DNA from: Rhizobium grahamii CCGE 502
Lineage (GTDB): Bacteria; Pseudomonadota; Alphaproteobacteria; Rhizobiales; Rhizobiaceae
Direction of reading: 5' to 3'
NCBI RefSeq assembly: GCF_000298315.2
Contig: NZ_AEYE02000022.1
Coordinates: forward strand, 121,655 to 185,654
Length of the DNA stretch: 64,000 bases
The notes under the pieces are model-generated. The model was given only the letters and a program-made list of their open reading frames with translations, did no database searches and was not told the origin of the DNA. Both the position numbers and the translations under genes were made by a program. This document shows positions 7,903-16,349 of the stretch, piece by piece. Position 1 is the first letter of the stretch. Every line of letters begins with the position of its first letter.

Positions 7903-9815
7903 GCCCACCCCCCAAAATCGCGGTCGAGCTTGTGGAATTCTGCCCGCGCCGCCCGTTCGATGTGTCTCATGCCGACCGCGCAATTTTCTGCGGCGGAGAG
8001 ATAGGCAGCATTGATTGCCACAACGCTGATGTTGCCGCCGGAAAAGTCGAGCCTGGACAGTTTTGGATAGTCGAGGTCGTCCGTGAGCGTGCCTGCAGGA
8101 AAGGCGCGCCGCCACAGGGTTTCGCGCTCAGCGGCATCGGGAAAGGGAATGTCGACAACGTAGCGAAGCCGGCGAAGAAAGGCGGGATCGAGATTGTTCT
8201 TCAGGTTCGTGGCGAGGATCGCGAGGCCGGAGAACGCTTCCATTCGTTGCAGGAGGTAGCTGATCTCCAGATTGGCATAGCGGTCGTGGCTGTCCTTCAC
8301 CTCGGTCCGCTTGCCGAACAGCGCGTCAGCCTCGTCGAAGAAAAGGACACAGCCACCGGCCTCGGCGGCGTCGAAGAGCTGCCGCAGATTGCGTTCGGTC
8401 TCGCCGATATATTTCGAGACGACGGAGGACAGGTCGATCCGAAAAAGGTCAAGCTTCAGGGAATGGGCCAGGACCTCGGCGGCCATTGTCTTGCCGACAC
8501 CGCTTGGACCCGCAAAGAGCGCTGTCGTGCCGCGCCCGCGCACCAGTTGCTCTGCGAACCCGCCGGGGCCAAGGACGCGGCTCTTGAAGCGAACCTGCGC
8601 CTCGATGGCGTGCAACAAGGCGAGGACCTTCGGCGGCAGGACGATATCCTCCAGGCCGAACCGGGGTACGAGCCGCTCGCTGAGGCCAAGCAGATCCCGG
8701 CTGGCGACGGAGCGGCACGCGTCCCAAAGGGTTTCCTCATCGAGAAGGTCGCGGGCAATCCGGGCTATTTCCCTCGGTCCGAGCGCAAAGTGTTCGGCGA
8801 TTTCAAGGAGATCGCCTTTAAGAGCGGTTGACCGCTCGCCGAGAACAGCCCTCCAGATAGCAAGCCGGTCAGCGGTCGCAAGCGGACGGCAGTGACCGGT
8901 CGGCACGTGACGCGCGGTTTCGAGAGGGCATTTGCCAACGACAATGGTGAAGCCGGAAAAGCCGCGCAGCAGGTCCTCGCCCGCGAGCCTCCCGTCGGCC
9001 TCGTCGATATCGACAAGAACAGCAAACCGGCCGATCGCGGCCTCTCGCTCAACGAGGGCAAAGAAGTCGCGCCGCTCGCCGGGATCCGAAGGAAGGAAGC
9101 GCAAAAGCAAGGTCCGAATGCCGAGCCCGAAGCGCCGGGCAAGGGCACTTCCGGTGGCCCGGCGCCCACTTCTTGCCGCGCCGACCAGTGCTGCTGCAGG
9201 GCGCTCCATGTCCATGCTCGCGCAAAGCCTGTCGACGATGTCGAGATTATGCTCGGGAAGAGGTCCGCAGTCCTCCGCCTCCAGGGCTTGGTCGATTGCG
9301 GCCACGCGTTGGTCGTCGCCTAGCAACAGGCGCATGATGCGCTCATCGATTGTAAACCGCGATTGAAGCTGGACGGCACTGTCGGACATCTCGATCAGCC
9401 GGAAGCGGCGCAGTGGCGCGTCCGGACTGAACCGGCCGAGCGCAAGGAAACGGGCTTCTGGAGGCTCGATGGCATCGCATACCGTGAAAGCCATCTCGAG
9501 GTCGGCACTGCCTATCCCATGCACCAGATGTGCCGCGCAACCAAGCAACAGAACGTCGAGATCGAAGGGCGCCAGCGAAAAGAGATCGCCAAGCCGGTCG
9601 ATGCTGGCGGGGTCGTTGGCGTTGAGCTGCCGCGTCCGCGCTGAATCATAGGCCTTGCGGATTTCCTCGGCATCGTCGGCCAATGCAAGGCGCGCCGAGA
9701 TCCAGGAAAGACCGAGCGCAACAGTTGCTGCGTTGGCGCTAAACCAGTCCGCTGGCCGATCGTCCGGTATGCTCTCTTGCGCATTGATGACCGTATTCAG
9801 CATGGTCGTCCTCAT
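7899..9815 (-). CDS. AAA+ ATPase of eCIS (Afp15/Pvc15-like)
   Basis: This 638-residue protein has an AAA+ module in its C-terminal third. Walker A is GPSGVGKT at 436-443, Walker B is FFDEAD at about 492-497, and an arginine-finger region FLRRLRY follows near 546-552. The N-terminal 400 residues are a winged or helical region typical of Afp15-like ATPases, with a second degenerate nucleotide fold near LLRFLPSDPGERRDFF. Afp15-type ATPases are needed for particle assembly or stability. The ATG at 9815 overlaps the stop of the Pvc16-like gene (ATGA). Assignment is secure; mechanism in this strain is inferred. Confidence 0.93.
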   Translation of the reverse strand: MRTTMLNTVINAQESIPDDRPADWFSANAATVALGLSWISARLALADDAEEIRKAYDSARTRQLNANDPASIDRLGDLFSLAPFDLDVLLLGCAAHLVHGIGSADLEMAFTVCDAIEPPEARFLALGRFSPDAPLRRFRLIEMSDSAVQLQSRFTIDERIMRLLLGDDQRVAAIDQALEAEDCGPLPEHNLDIVDRLCASMDMERPAAALVGAARSGRRATGSALARRFGLGIRTLLLRFLPSDPGERRDFFALVEREAAIGRFAVLVDIDEADGRLAGEDLLRGFSGFTIVVGKCPLETARHVPTGHCRPLATADRLAIWRAVLGERSTALKGDLLEIAEHFALGPREIARIARDLLDEETLWDACRSVASRDLLGLSERLVPRFGLEDIVLPPKVLALLHAIEAQVRFKSRVLGPGGFAEQLVRGRGTTALFAGPSGVGKTMAAEVLAHSLKLDLFRIDLSSVVSKYIGETERNLRQLFDAAEAGGCVLFFDEADALFGKRTEVKDSHDRYANLEISYLLQRMEAFSGLAILATNLKNNLDPAFLRRLRYVVDIPFPDAAERETLWRRAFPAGTLTDDLDYPKLSRLDFSGGNISVVAINAAYLSAAENCAVGMRHIERAARAEFHKLDRDFGGWA

Positions 9816-11068
9816 AGATGGTGATAGACAAGCTCCGGGCCGATGCTGTGCACGCCGTCGACAAGCACAGCCACCGCGTAGTCGCCTGCCGATGGCAGCT
9901 CGAAAGCGGCAACCGGAACCTCAATGCGTGTCGGCGTCGGCGGATCACCTGGCGCTGCATCCGCTGCCTTGACAATCCGGCGAGAACGATCGCCGAGCAC
10001 CACCTCCACGATCCTCGCCTCACGATGCCAGAGCCGCGTACCCTCGAGCCTCAGGATCCGGTCGCCTGCGGGCGAAAGCACGGTCAGTCCCTCAAGGGAC
10101 GGCACAAGCTGAAGAAGAACCGTATTGGAGCGAAGCCGCCGTGTGGTGCTGCCTGAAGTGCCACGGTCGAGCGCCCCGGTTACCGTGTCTGTTGCGATCT
10201 CGACGAGGATGTGAAGCTCGAGCGGGCCTGGCTGCAGCTTGACGTCATCAGGCACGGTCATTTCAAAGCGTCCGTTCTGCGAGGCGGGCAGCAAACCGGA
10301 ATCTAGCGTTGCGAGGGCGGCAGATACCGGGATGCCCACCGCACCCTCCGTCTCGATAACAACAGTGGCGCCGATGCCGACACGGATGTCACCGATCGGT
10401 TCGCTCGGCGGTTTCAGGACATAGGCCGAAAGGATCACCGGTGCGCGACGCACGCTCGACGATATCGATCGTCGTTCCACCGGTGCCGGCCGCATGCGCG
10501 GAGACACTGTTTCGATCTGCACGACCGTTACTTCATAGACAACAGATCGGCGGAAATTTGCCTGCGGCATTGCAGACCAGACACGACTGAGGTCGTCGAT
10601 CGACATCGGATGCAGCACCACTTTCAGGCGCTCGAATTCGTCCGCGAGTACCGGATCGATCACCGGGTCGCCAATGCGCTTGCTGCCGACATTCCGCGTC
10701 ATGGCAAGCTCGTCGATGTGCACCCCGAACTCATGCAGGACCGCCATCGCATCACCGAGCAGGATCTGGGCATTGAGATCGGAGTCGGCGGCGTCTTCGG
10801 TTGCGCTGTAGCTGGAGAGCAGGAACCGAAGATCCAGCGACAGAGGCGGGCGACCCAGGCTGCCGGGATGCGCCCGGCCGGGAATGTCCTGGTTCTTGAG
10901 GACGCCGTTCTCGATGACCTGGTAGAGGTAAAGGTTCACACGTCGATCTGCGACCTGGGGCGTCACGTCCGGCGGCGACAATGTCACCTCGGCCGCCGTT
11001 GCCATCCGATCGAGAAGCAGGTGGCGTAAGGTCCGGCTAACGGCAGCGATCGCTTCGTGTGTTGCCAT
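9812..11068 (-). CDS. eCIS terminator/cap protein (Afp16/Pvc16-like, DUF4255)
   Basis: The first 190 or so residues of this 418-residue protein match the DUF4255/Pvc16 N-terminal family: a helical start (AIAAVSRTLRHLLLDRM), then RVNLYLYQVIENGVLKNQD, LSLDLRFLLSSYS, and DDLSRVWSAMPQANFRRSVVYEVTVV. Afp16 caps tube and sheath and sets tail length. The remaining 220 residues are beta-rich, IPT/Ig-like strands (GVGIPVSAALATLD, LSPAGDRILRLEGTRL), a tail extension seen in some lineages. It is followed by the ATPase with a four-base overlap, as Afp15 and Afp16 are usually neighbours. Confidence 0.88.
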   Translation of the reverse strand: MATHEAIAAVSRTLRHLLLDRMATAAEVTLSPPDVTPQVADRRVNLYLYQVIENGVLKNQDIPGRAHPGSLGRPPLSLDLRFLLSSYSATEDAADSDLNAQILLGDAMAVLHEFGVHIDELAMTRNVGSKRIGDPVIDPVLADEFERLKVVLHPMSIDDLSRVWSAMPQANFRRSVVYEVTVVQIETVSPRMRPAPVERRSISSSVRRAPVILSAYVLKPPSEPIGDIRVGIGATVVIETEGAVGIPVSAALATLDSGLLPASQNGRFEMTVPDDVKLQPGPLELHILVEIATDTVTGALDRGTSGSTTRRLRSNTVLLQLVPSLEGLTVLSPAGDRILRLEGTRLWHREARIVEVVLGDRSRRIVKAADAAPGDPPTPTRIEVPVAAFELPSAGDYAVAVLVDGVHSIGPELVYHHL

Positions 11069-11070
11069 GT

Positions 11071-11796
11071 CTATCGCCTCGGTCCAAGGCGGCGCTGCTC
11101 ATGCGTGGCAAAACCGTTAGTGCGATCAGGCCCTCGGTCGACCGGAGCCGCCGGAGACGGCGTGATCACGATGTCGATACGACCGATCTCGATCGTCGTG
11201 CCGCTGTCGGTCCGTGTCGCGATTGCTGCCCGCTCATGCCCTCTGGCCTGCTGTTCCGGACGGGTGGCCCGCCGCTGCCCGCCAGGATCCATCGCTTCAG
11301 GATCCCTTTCCTGTGGCACCCTCGCCAGATCGACTGCGGACTGACGATCGCCAGTCCCCCTTGCGTCCGTGACACCTCGATCGAGATTCATATCAGGTCT
11401 GACCTTCAGCACGTCAGGTCCGACAGCCTGTGCCGCAGCATGCATGATTGCAGGGGCCTCCTGCTGCCGGCTTGGCTCCACACCAGGCAAGGGCTCGCGT
11501 GCACGCGTTCGATCAAGATCCTCCCTCGCAGGCGTCGACGTCGGCTTGGCAGATGCTGTAGTCGGCAGGGGCTGCTCTTCCGGCGGCAGTTTGGCAGAGC
11601 GTTTGACGGTCATTTGCGGTGGTTGTCCGTGATCCGGTGAAGGTGTGACGGCCATGCCCGGGTAAGCCGCGTCGGGCAGCGCTGCGGTCTCGCGCGGGAC
11701 AAAAAGCGATCGGGCCGGGACGGTCGCGAATTGCGCCTGGCCGGCTGCGGAAGCTCCGATACCCCTGATCAGCACCGATCGAAGAAAGCCTGTCAT
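11071..11796 (-). CDS. Low-complexity, probably disordered eCIS-operon protein
   Basis: This 241-residue protein has no recognisable fold. It is rich in Pro, Arg, Ala, Gln and Thr between residues 50 and 200 (PPEEQPLPTTASAKPTSTPARE is representative), which predicts disorder. The N-terminal 20 residues are mildly hydrophobic (FLRSVLIRGIGASAAG). A short ordered strand near the end (GTTIEIGRIDIVITPSP) resembles the end strand of some phage tail accessory proteins. The gene overlaps the upstream gene by four bases and lies 2 bases before the cap gene, so it belongs to the operon. Its role is unknown; a linker, tape-measure-like or packaging role is only speculation. Confidence 0.65.
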   Translation of the reverse strand: MTGFLRSVLIRGIGASAAGQAQFATVPARSLFVPRETAALPDAAYPGMAVTPSPDHGQPPQMTVKRSAKLPPEEQPLPTTASAKPTSTPAREDLDRTRAREPLPGVEPSRQQEAPAIMHAAAQAVGPDVLKVRPDMNLDRGVTDARGTGDRQSAVDLARVPQERDPEAMDPGGQRRATRPEQQARGHERAAIATRTDSGTTIEIGRIDIVITPSPAAPVDRGPDRTNGFATHEQRRLGPRR

Positions 11797-12641
11797 GCCT
11801 CAAGCCCCTCCTCGATCATCGCCAGGTAGTCGGCGCGACGTTCACGGGAAAGGGCAAGGATGTCAGGCTCCGTCCAATGGTAGACAGAGGCAAGCCGATG
11901 CACGTCGCGTAGAACAAGTCGACCGTCCATCAATGTGCCTCTAAGCAGGGTCGTTGCATCGATGACGACCTCCACGCTCTTTCCGCAGCCCGGGCAAATG
12001 AATTCGACCTCACTCTCTGCCGCCGGATCGGCGCGGCCCATGGCGTCTTCGACTGCAGCAAGGATCTCTCCATCAGGATCGACGATCGATACCGGCCACC
12101 CGTTCCGTGTCGCCTCGACCACGCAGTCGCGCAGGAGGCGCACGTCCGCGTCACCGCTAGGCGCCCCGGCGCTCAGGGCAAGTCTTGCCTGGTCGCCACC
12201 GGTCGGGAGACGAAACGAGATCCGCCATAGAGCTCCATCGCATTCGCACTCAACGTGATGGACCGCCGAGGGTCTAAAGGGGGGCGGCTCTGCGGCACCG
12301 GCAGGGATGTCAAGTTCGACGATCTCCTCGCAATCAGGGCATTGCGCGATGACGTCGATGCTGGCTCCGAAGTTTGATCGGTAAATCGCAAGCAGCAGTC
12401 GCTCCCGGTCTCCGACCGTCAGTTCGGCGAGGTCGGCAGGGCCAAGGCCAGATAGAGTTCCGATGCTGGCGACCGTGGATGCGAGAAGCCTTGAGACAAG
12501 ATCCGCGTTGACTGACCGGAGCCTGACACCCTCGCGCAAGTCCACTTCCACGCGGCCCGTCAATGGCGCCAACGTTGCCGACCGATGGACGACACCGTCG
12601 CGAAACAGGCCCTGTGCGAGTTCGATCGCGATGGTGTCCAT
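11793..12641 (-). CDS. Double-CxxC eCIS protein, T4 gp26/gp51-like candidate
   Basis: This 282-residue protein has two Cys pairs: CPDC near residue 100 and CPGC near 217. Each is followed by an acidic or basic beta strand, suggesting two zinc-ribbon-like elements or one shared metal site. Other features are EVDLREGVRLRSVNADLVSR near the N-terminus and a C-terminal SVYHWTEPDILALSRERRADYLAMIEE helix pair. The last pattern resembles phage baseplate hub chaperones (T4 gp26/gp51 type) found behind the tube gene in eCIS loci; that link is from memory and moderate in strength. It lies 28 bases downstream of the tube gene. Confidence 0.75.
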   Translation of the reverse strand: MDTIAIELAQGLFRDGVVHRSATLAPLTGRVEVDLREGVRLRSVNADLVSRLLASTVASIGTLSGLGPADLAELTVGDRERLLLAIYRSNFGASIDVIAQCPDCEEIVELDIPAGAAEPPPFRPSAVHHVECECDGALWRISFRLPTGGDQARLALSAGAPSGDADVRLLRDCVVEATRNGWPVSIVDPDGEILAAVEDAMGRADPAAESEVEFICPGCGKSVEVVIDATTLLRGTLMDGRLVLRDVHRLASVYHWTEPDILALSRERRADYLAMIEEGLEA

Positions 12642-12669
12642 CGAAACTCTCCCTGGAACGCGATGGTTA

Positions 12670-13197
12670 TTAGCCCGGCGGGAACGTGAAGGACGGCTCG
12701 GTTGGCTCGGTCACGGCGAGATCGCGTTCCCAGCCCTCATTTTCGAGTTTGAGAGTCTGGATCGCGACCGCATTGGCATTGGCGTCGAGATCCGGAAGTG
12801 CCTGGTATTCGGAAACCCAGCAGCGGAACACGTTGTAGGAGATGACCTTCTGTCCGGCCTCGTTAAACAGGTCGATGATGATGTCCTTGCGAAAGTCTGC
12901 GAGCGAGAGCTCCGCGCCGGGACCTGCCCCGAAATTCCAGAGCTTGTTTGCCCATTGTTCGAATTCAAGGTCATGGGTGACGCCCCGTTCGAGGGTGACC
13001 GCCTCGTACTTCGTTCGACCGGGCGACTTTCTGCTGGTGGAGGGGTCTCCTCCCTCCCGGTGTTCCACAACTTCGGTCGAGCGCTTCAGCGCGCCGACCT
13101 TGCTGACCCCGGCAACATAGCGACCGTCCCATTTCACCCGGAACTTGAAATTCTTGTAGGGGTCGAACCTGCGGGGGTTGACTGTGAACTGTGCCAT
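12670..13197 (-). CDS. eCIS inner tube protein (Afp1/Afp5, gp19-like)
   Basis: This 175-residue protein matches the phage tail tube family. It has NFKFRVKWDGRYVAGVSKVGALKRSTEVVEHREGGDP at about residues 16-52, LERGVTHDLEFEQWANKLW at 70-88, and VISYNVFRCWVSEYQALPDLDA at 119-140. These proteins stack as hexamers to form the inner tube that carries cargo. Only one tube gene and one sheath gene are seen, against two tubes and three sheaths in Afp, so the particle is a simple version. The gene follows the sheath after 11 bases. Confidence 0.93.
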   Translation of the reverse strand: MAQFTVNPRRFDPYKNFKFRVKWDGRYVAGVSKVGALKRSTEVVEHREGGDPSTSRKSPGRTKYEAVTLERGVTHDLEFEQWANKLWNFGAGPGAELSLADFRKDIIIDLFNEAGQKVISYNVFRCWVSEYQALPDLDANANAVAIQTLKLENEGWERDLAVTEPTEPSFTFPPG

Positions 13198-13208
13198 CTC
13201 GGGTATCC

Positions 13209-15260
13209 TCAGGCTTCAGGTCGCCGCACGATCTGGTGGATCTTGATGATGACGAATTCCGCGGGTTTCAGGGGAGCAAAACCCACCTCTATGTTGACGA
13301 TGCCGTTGTCGATGTCGGATTGCGTCGTCGTCTCCTTGTCGCACTTGACAAAGAAGGCATCACGGGCCGTCGACCCCTGAAACGCGCCCTGCCGGAACAG
13401 GTCATACATGAAAGACCCTACATTCATCCGGATCTGCGCCCAAAGAGGCTCGTCGTTCGGCTCGAACACCACCCATTTGGTGCCCCGGTAGAGACTTTCC
13501 TCGATGTAGAGGGTTATGCGGCGGACCGGGATGTACTTGAAGTCCGACGCAATGAGGTCTGCCCCGTCGAGGGTGCGTGCACCCCAGCAAATGTTCGAAT
13601 AGATCGGGAAGGAACGAAGCGCGTTGACGCCGAGCGGGTTCAGGGTGCCGTTCTCGAGATCCGTCATCTGATAGGCAAGGCTGTCGACGTTGCGAAGCCT
13701 CGCATCCGTGCCTGCCGGCGCCTTCCAGACGCCACGCGCTGCGTCGGTGCGGGCCCATAGTCCGGCGATCGTGCCGGAAGAGGCAACAGAACGGGCGCGA
13801 CCCTGGTTCAGCGCATCAGCAAGGATGGTCCGTGGATAGTAGACCGCGCCATTCGGATGACGTAGCGGCTCGTTGTCGGCAAGCCAGGCATGCATCTGAT
13901 CGACCAGCCTGACATTTTCAGGAATGTCGACGATGATCATGGCGCGCCGATCACCGACATAGGCCTCTGCCGCGGCATAGAGGGACCGGGCATTGGCCGC
14001 TGCCAGCCTCGGAGCGTCGGGAAGGCAAAGGATATTGAAAAGATCGACGTCCTCGAGTGCCCATAGGCCGGTACGATCAGCAGCGTTTCCCTGGTAGACC
14101 GCAAGCGGAACCGCATAGGTCTCCCCGTCGAGAACCGTTCCGTCATCACCGCCATCGAGTGCATAGGCAGCGCCTGGTGTCGGAAGGTGCTCAGTGGCAT
14201 TGGCAGCACCGGTTGCCGGCTGCAATGCATAGTTCGCGACATCGGCACCGGAAAAAACAAACAGCGCGTCGGCGGCGAACGTACGCGGTCCAAATCCCGG
14301 CGTGACGACAAATCGGCGCGGCCGTCCGGTCGTCCCGTCTCCAATGATGGCAACGGTTGCGGCTGAAAAATAAGTCTGCAGTTCGGGAGCAAAACGAGGC
14401 GCAACAGCACGAATTGCGGCCTGCAGGTGCTGCGCCCAGCTGTTGAAGCTTGCCTGTGTCTGTCTGATCGCGGAGGAAGGGTTGGCGGGAACGTCGGCTG
14501 CAATCGTGAGCGGCTGCGCTGCCGCGCCAGAGCCGGAAAGCGTGATCGAGAGGGTATCGATGTCGGCGAAGACAGGCCGCGTGCCGGCAAGTTCACCGCT
14601 CACCATTCCAGTCGCGCGCGGGCGGGGGAAGGGGGCTGTGAGGGCAACGCCAGTGGCAAGCGCAATCTGAATCAGCCTCGATCCCTGATTGACGACGTCA
14701 ATGACGTTGTTTGCCGTGTTGGGTTCGGTGGTCAGGTTGTTGAAGGCTTCGGAGGAGGCGATGCTTGCCGTTATCCCGCTGGTTCTGAGCTCGCTGACCA
14801 CCAGATTGAAGGTCGCGTCATCGCCGCTGCCATTGTTCGTGATGGAAATGCGCAGGTTGTCGCCCCACCCACCGGGATTGACGGCCGACTGGCCGCGAAT
14901 GCGCCGCCCTGCGGTCACGACCAGAAGGTTCGAACCATCGAGGGCGGGCAGGGTTACAGTTGACGCTGCGATCGCCGTCGCACCGTCGCTTCCGTCGTGC
15001 CCGACCCTGACGACGTAAGCTTCGGTTCCGCCATTCAGGAAAAATTGCTGGATGGCGTAGGATGTCTCGCTGTTGCGCTCTAAACCGCCATATTCGCGTT
15101 CGAAGTCGGACTGGCTGAGTAACTGCACGGCCTCGTCGAGAAGTCCGCGGCTGAACGTGCCGATGAATGCGGTCGTCGAAGTGGCGACGCCCGTTACAGG
15201 GCGCAGGCCACTCGGAATCTCTTCAATATACACGCCTGGGTAAGTGGGACGTATGGGCAT
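13209..15260 (-). CDS. eCIS contractile tail sheath protein (Afp2-4-like)
   Basis: This 683-residue protein is a tail sheath subunit. It starts PTYPGVYIEEIPSGLRPV, the standard N-terminal handshake strand. The C-terminal domain holds MIIVDIPENVRLVDQM, GAVYYPRTILADALNQGR, and the conserved ISNICWGARTL and IPVRRITLYIEESLYRG patterns, ending VGFAPLKPAEFVIIKIHQIV. The middle 300 residues are an insertion of beta-rich surface domain, making it longer than short phage sheaths. It is the first gene of the operon, so its upstream region should hold the promoter. Contraction of this sheath drives the tube into a target. Confidence 0.95.
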   Translation of the reverse strand: MPIRPTYPGVYIEEIPSGLRPVTGVATSTTAFIGTFSRGLLDEAVQLLSQSDFEREYGGLERNSETSYAIQQFFLNGGTEAYVVRVGHDGSDGATAIAASTVTLPALDGSNLLVVTAGRRIRGQSAVNPGGWGDNLRISITNNGSGDDATFNLVVSELRTSGITASIASSEAFNNLTTEPNTANNVIDVVNQGSRLIQIALATGVALTAPFPRPRATGMVSGELAGTRPVFADIDTLSITLSGSGAAAQPLTIAADVPANPSSAIRQTQASFNSWAQHLQAAIRAVAPRFAPELQTYFSAATVAIIGDGTTGRPRRFVVTPGFGPRTFAADALFVFSGADVANYALQPATGAANATEHLPTPGAAYALDGGDDGTVLDGETYAVPLAVYQGNAADRTGLWALEDVDLFNILCLPDAPRLAAANARSLYAAAEAYVGDRRAMIIVDIPENVRLVDQMHAWLADNEPLRHPNGAVYYPRTILADALNQGRARSVASSGTIAGLWARTDAARGVWKAPAGTDARLRNVDSLAYQMTDLENGTLNPLGVNALRSFPIYSNICWGARTLDGADLIASDFKYIPVRRITLYIEESLYRGTKWVVFEPNDEPLWAQIRMNVGSFMYDLFRQGAFQGSTARDAFFVKCDKETTTQSDIDNGIVNIEVGFAPLKPAEFVIIKIHQIVRRPEA

Positions 15261-16349
15261 CGTCAGACTCCGAATCGTTCGTTGAACACGCGATACGTGT
15301 CATTGCGACGGAACATTCCGGCATTCGGGAGTATAAACGGGGAGCTGCTGATTACGGGTACAATATGCGTGCAAATCAACCGATGGTCAACACTGTAGTA
15401 GGGCTATGAAACCTGTCGAAGAGAAAGAAAAGAGGATTCAATAAGATGAGCTAAGATGCCTAGCTCGATATCGTTGGAGGATGGTTCATGTAACGCGAAC
15501 GCCGCTGTTAGCAATGCCGGCACCGAAACGTTGAGATCGCGCTAACAGGGCAATAATTCGACAATCTTGGCGGGCGATTTTGACGGACGGTTCTCATCCG
15601 GAAAATCTTCCTGAAGTTGTGAAATTCGCGTGGGCGAAATCTCTGCCTGTGATCTCGATCGACAAGTCGGCCCGGCGGTGTGGGACAGAAAGGTGCCTTT
15701 CTCTACTGGCGTAGGCACATCGGGGCGACGCGCTCGGGCGCACTCAGTGCGGGCACGCGCCAGCGACAGGCAAGACCTGCAGCGGGACGGTGGCGCGTAA
15801 ACCAAAGTCAGACCGGATGCCCGCATCCGGCGCCTCTGCCCGAATGGTGAAGCTCACATGGCTGAACTCAATCGATGTAATCGCGGCGCGCGTTGTACTC
15901 ATCTATGGTGCTGATGCGAGTTTGGCGGACAATTCAAAACTTTTGGTTGGGCTGTTTAGTGCCGCCTCCACTGGCGAATGCAATTTCAATCCTCGCTGGC
16001 GAGCAGGCGTGACGGATCCGCGCTAAGGGCATGGCAGACGGCGGCGAGATTGCCGCTCGCATTTCAACGCGACTGAGCTACCGTCGACGAGTGCTAGGAT
16101 CCGATGGCGAATGGCGACCTGTTCGGGATCCGGCAGGCAAGCTTCTCCGGCCAGAACCACGGGGAAAATCTGAAAGTCTTTCGCGTTTTTACGGGGAAAT
16201 CCACCCCTAGCGCCTTGCCCGTCGACAACGCACAATCCCTATCTGCAAGGAAGTTGCTACATGGCCGCGTTCCTTGCGCCTGGATCTGGAGGAGATTCTG
16301 GCAGGTCCACGACATCAGGCAGAGCCGGATGCTTGCCTTGGGAGGAACC
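15261..16349. other. Gene-free stretch between eCIS operon and permease
   Basis: Open frames here are short and lack good ribosome sites or recognisable families. The eCIS promoter should lie at 15261-15420 reading leftwards, but I see no consensus box good enough to call. The right end holds the purine leader element at 16160-16208 and then the permease leader. Confidence 0.6.
16160..16208 (+). promoter_or_regulatory. Purine leader element copy 1, upstream of permease
   Basis: This stretch shares the pattern TGAAAGTCTT ... TTTT.CGGGGAAATC with two other places (24271-24330 and 30388-30452), all ahead of purine genes. It can fold with an outer GGGG/CCCC pairing (16161-16164 with 16204-16207) and an inner hairpin around 16179-16198 with an internal mismatch. 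It lies about 140 bases before the permease start. Candidate cis-regulatory RNA or operator; xanthine-I (NMT1-type) riboswitches are known ahead of this same gene set, but I cannot confirm the consensus. Confidence 0.5.

Noticed and set aside
15261-15420. Sigma-70 promoter for the eCIS operon
   Set aside because: Only TTGACC and TATTGT at a poor 19-base spacing were found; too weak to report.
16104-16349. N-terminal extension of the permease frame
   Set aside because: No ribosome site, no homology to the family start, and the leader element lies inside it.
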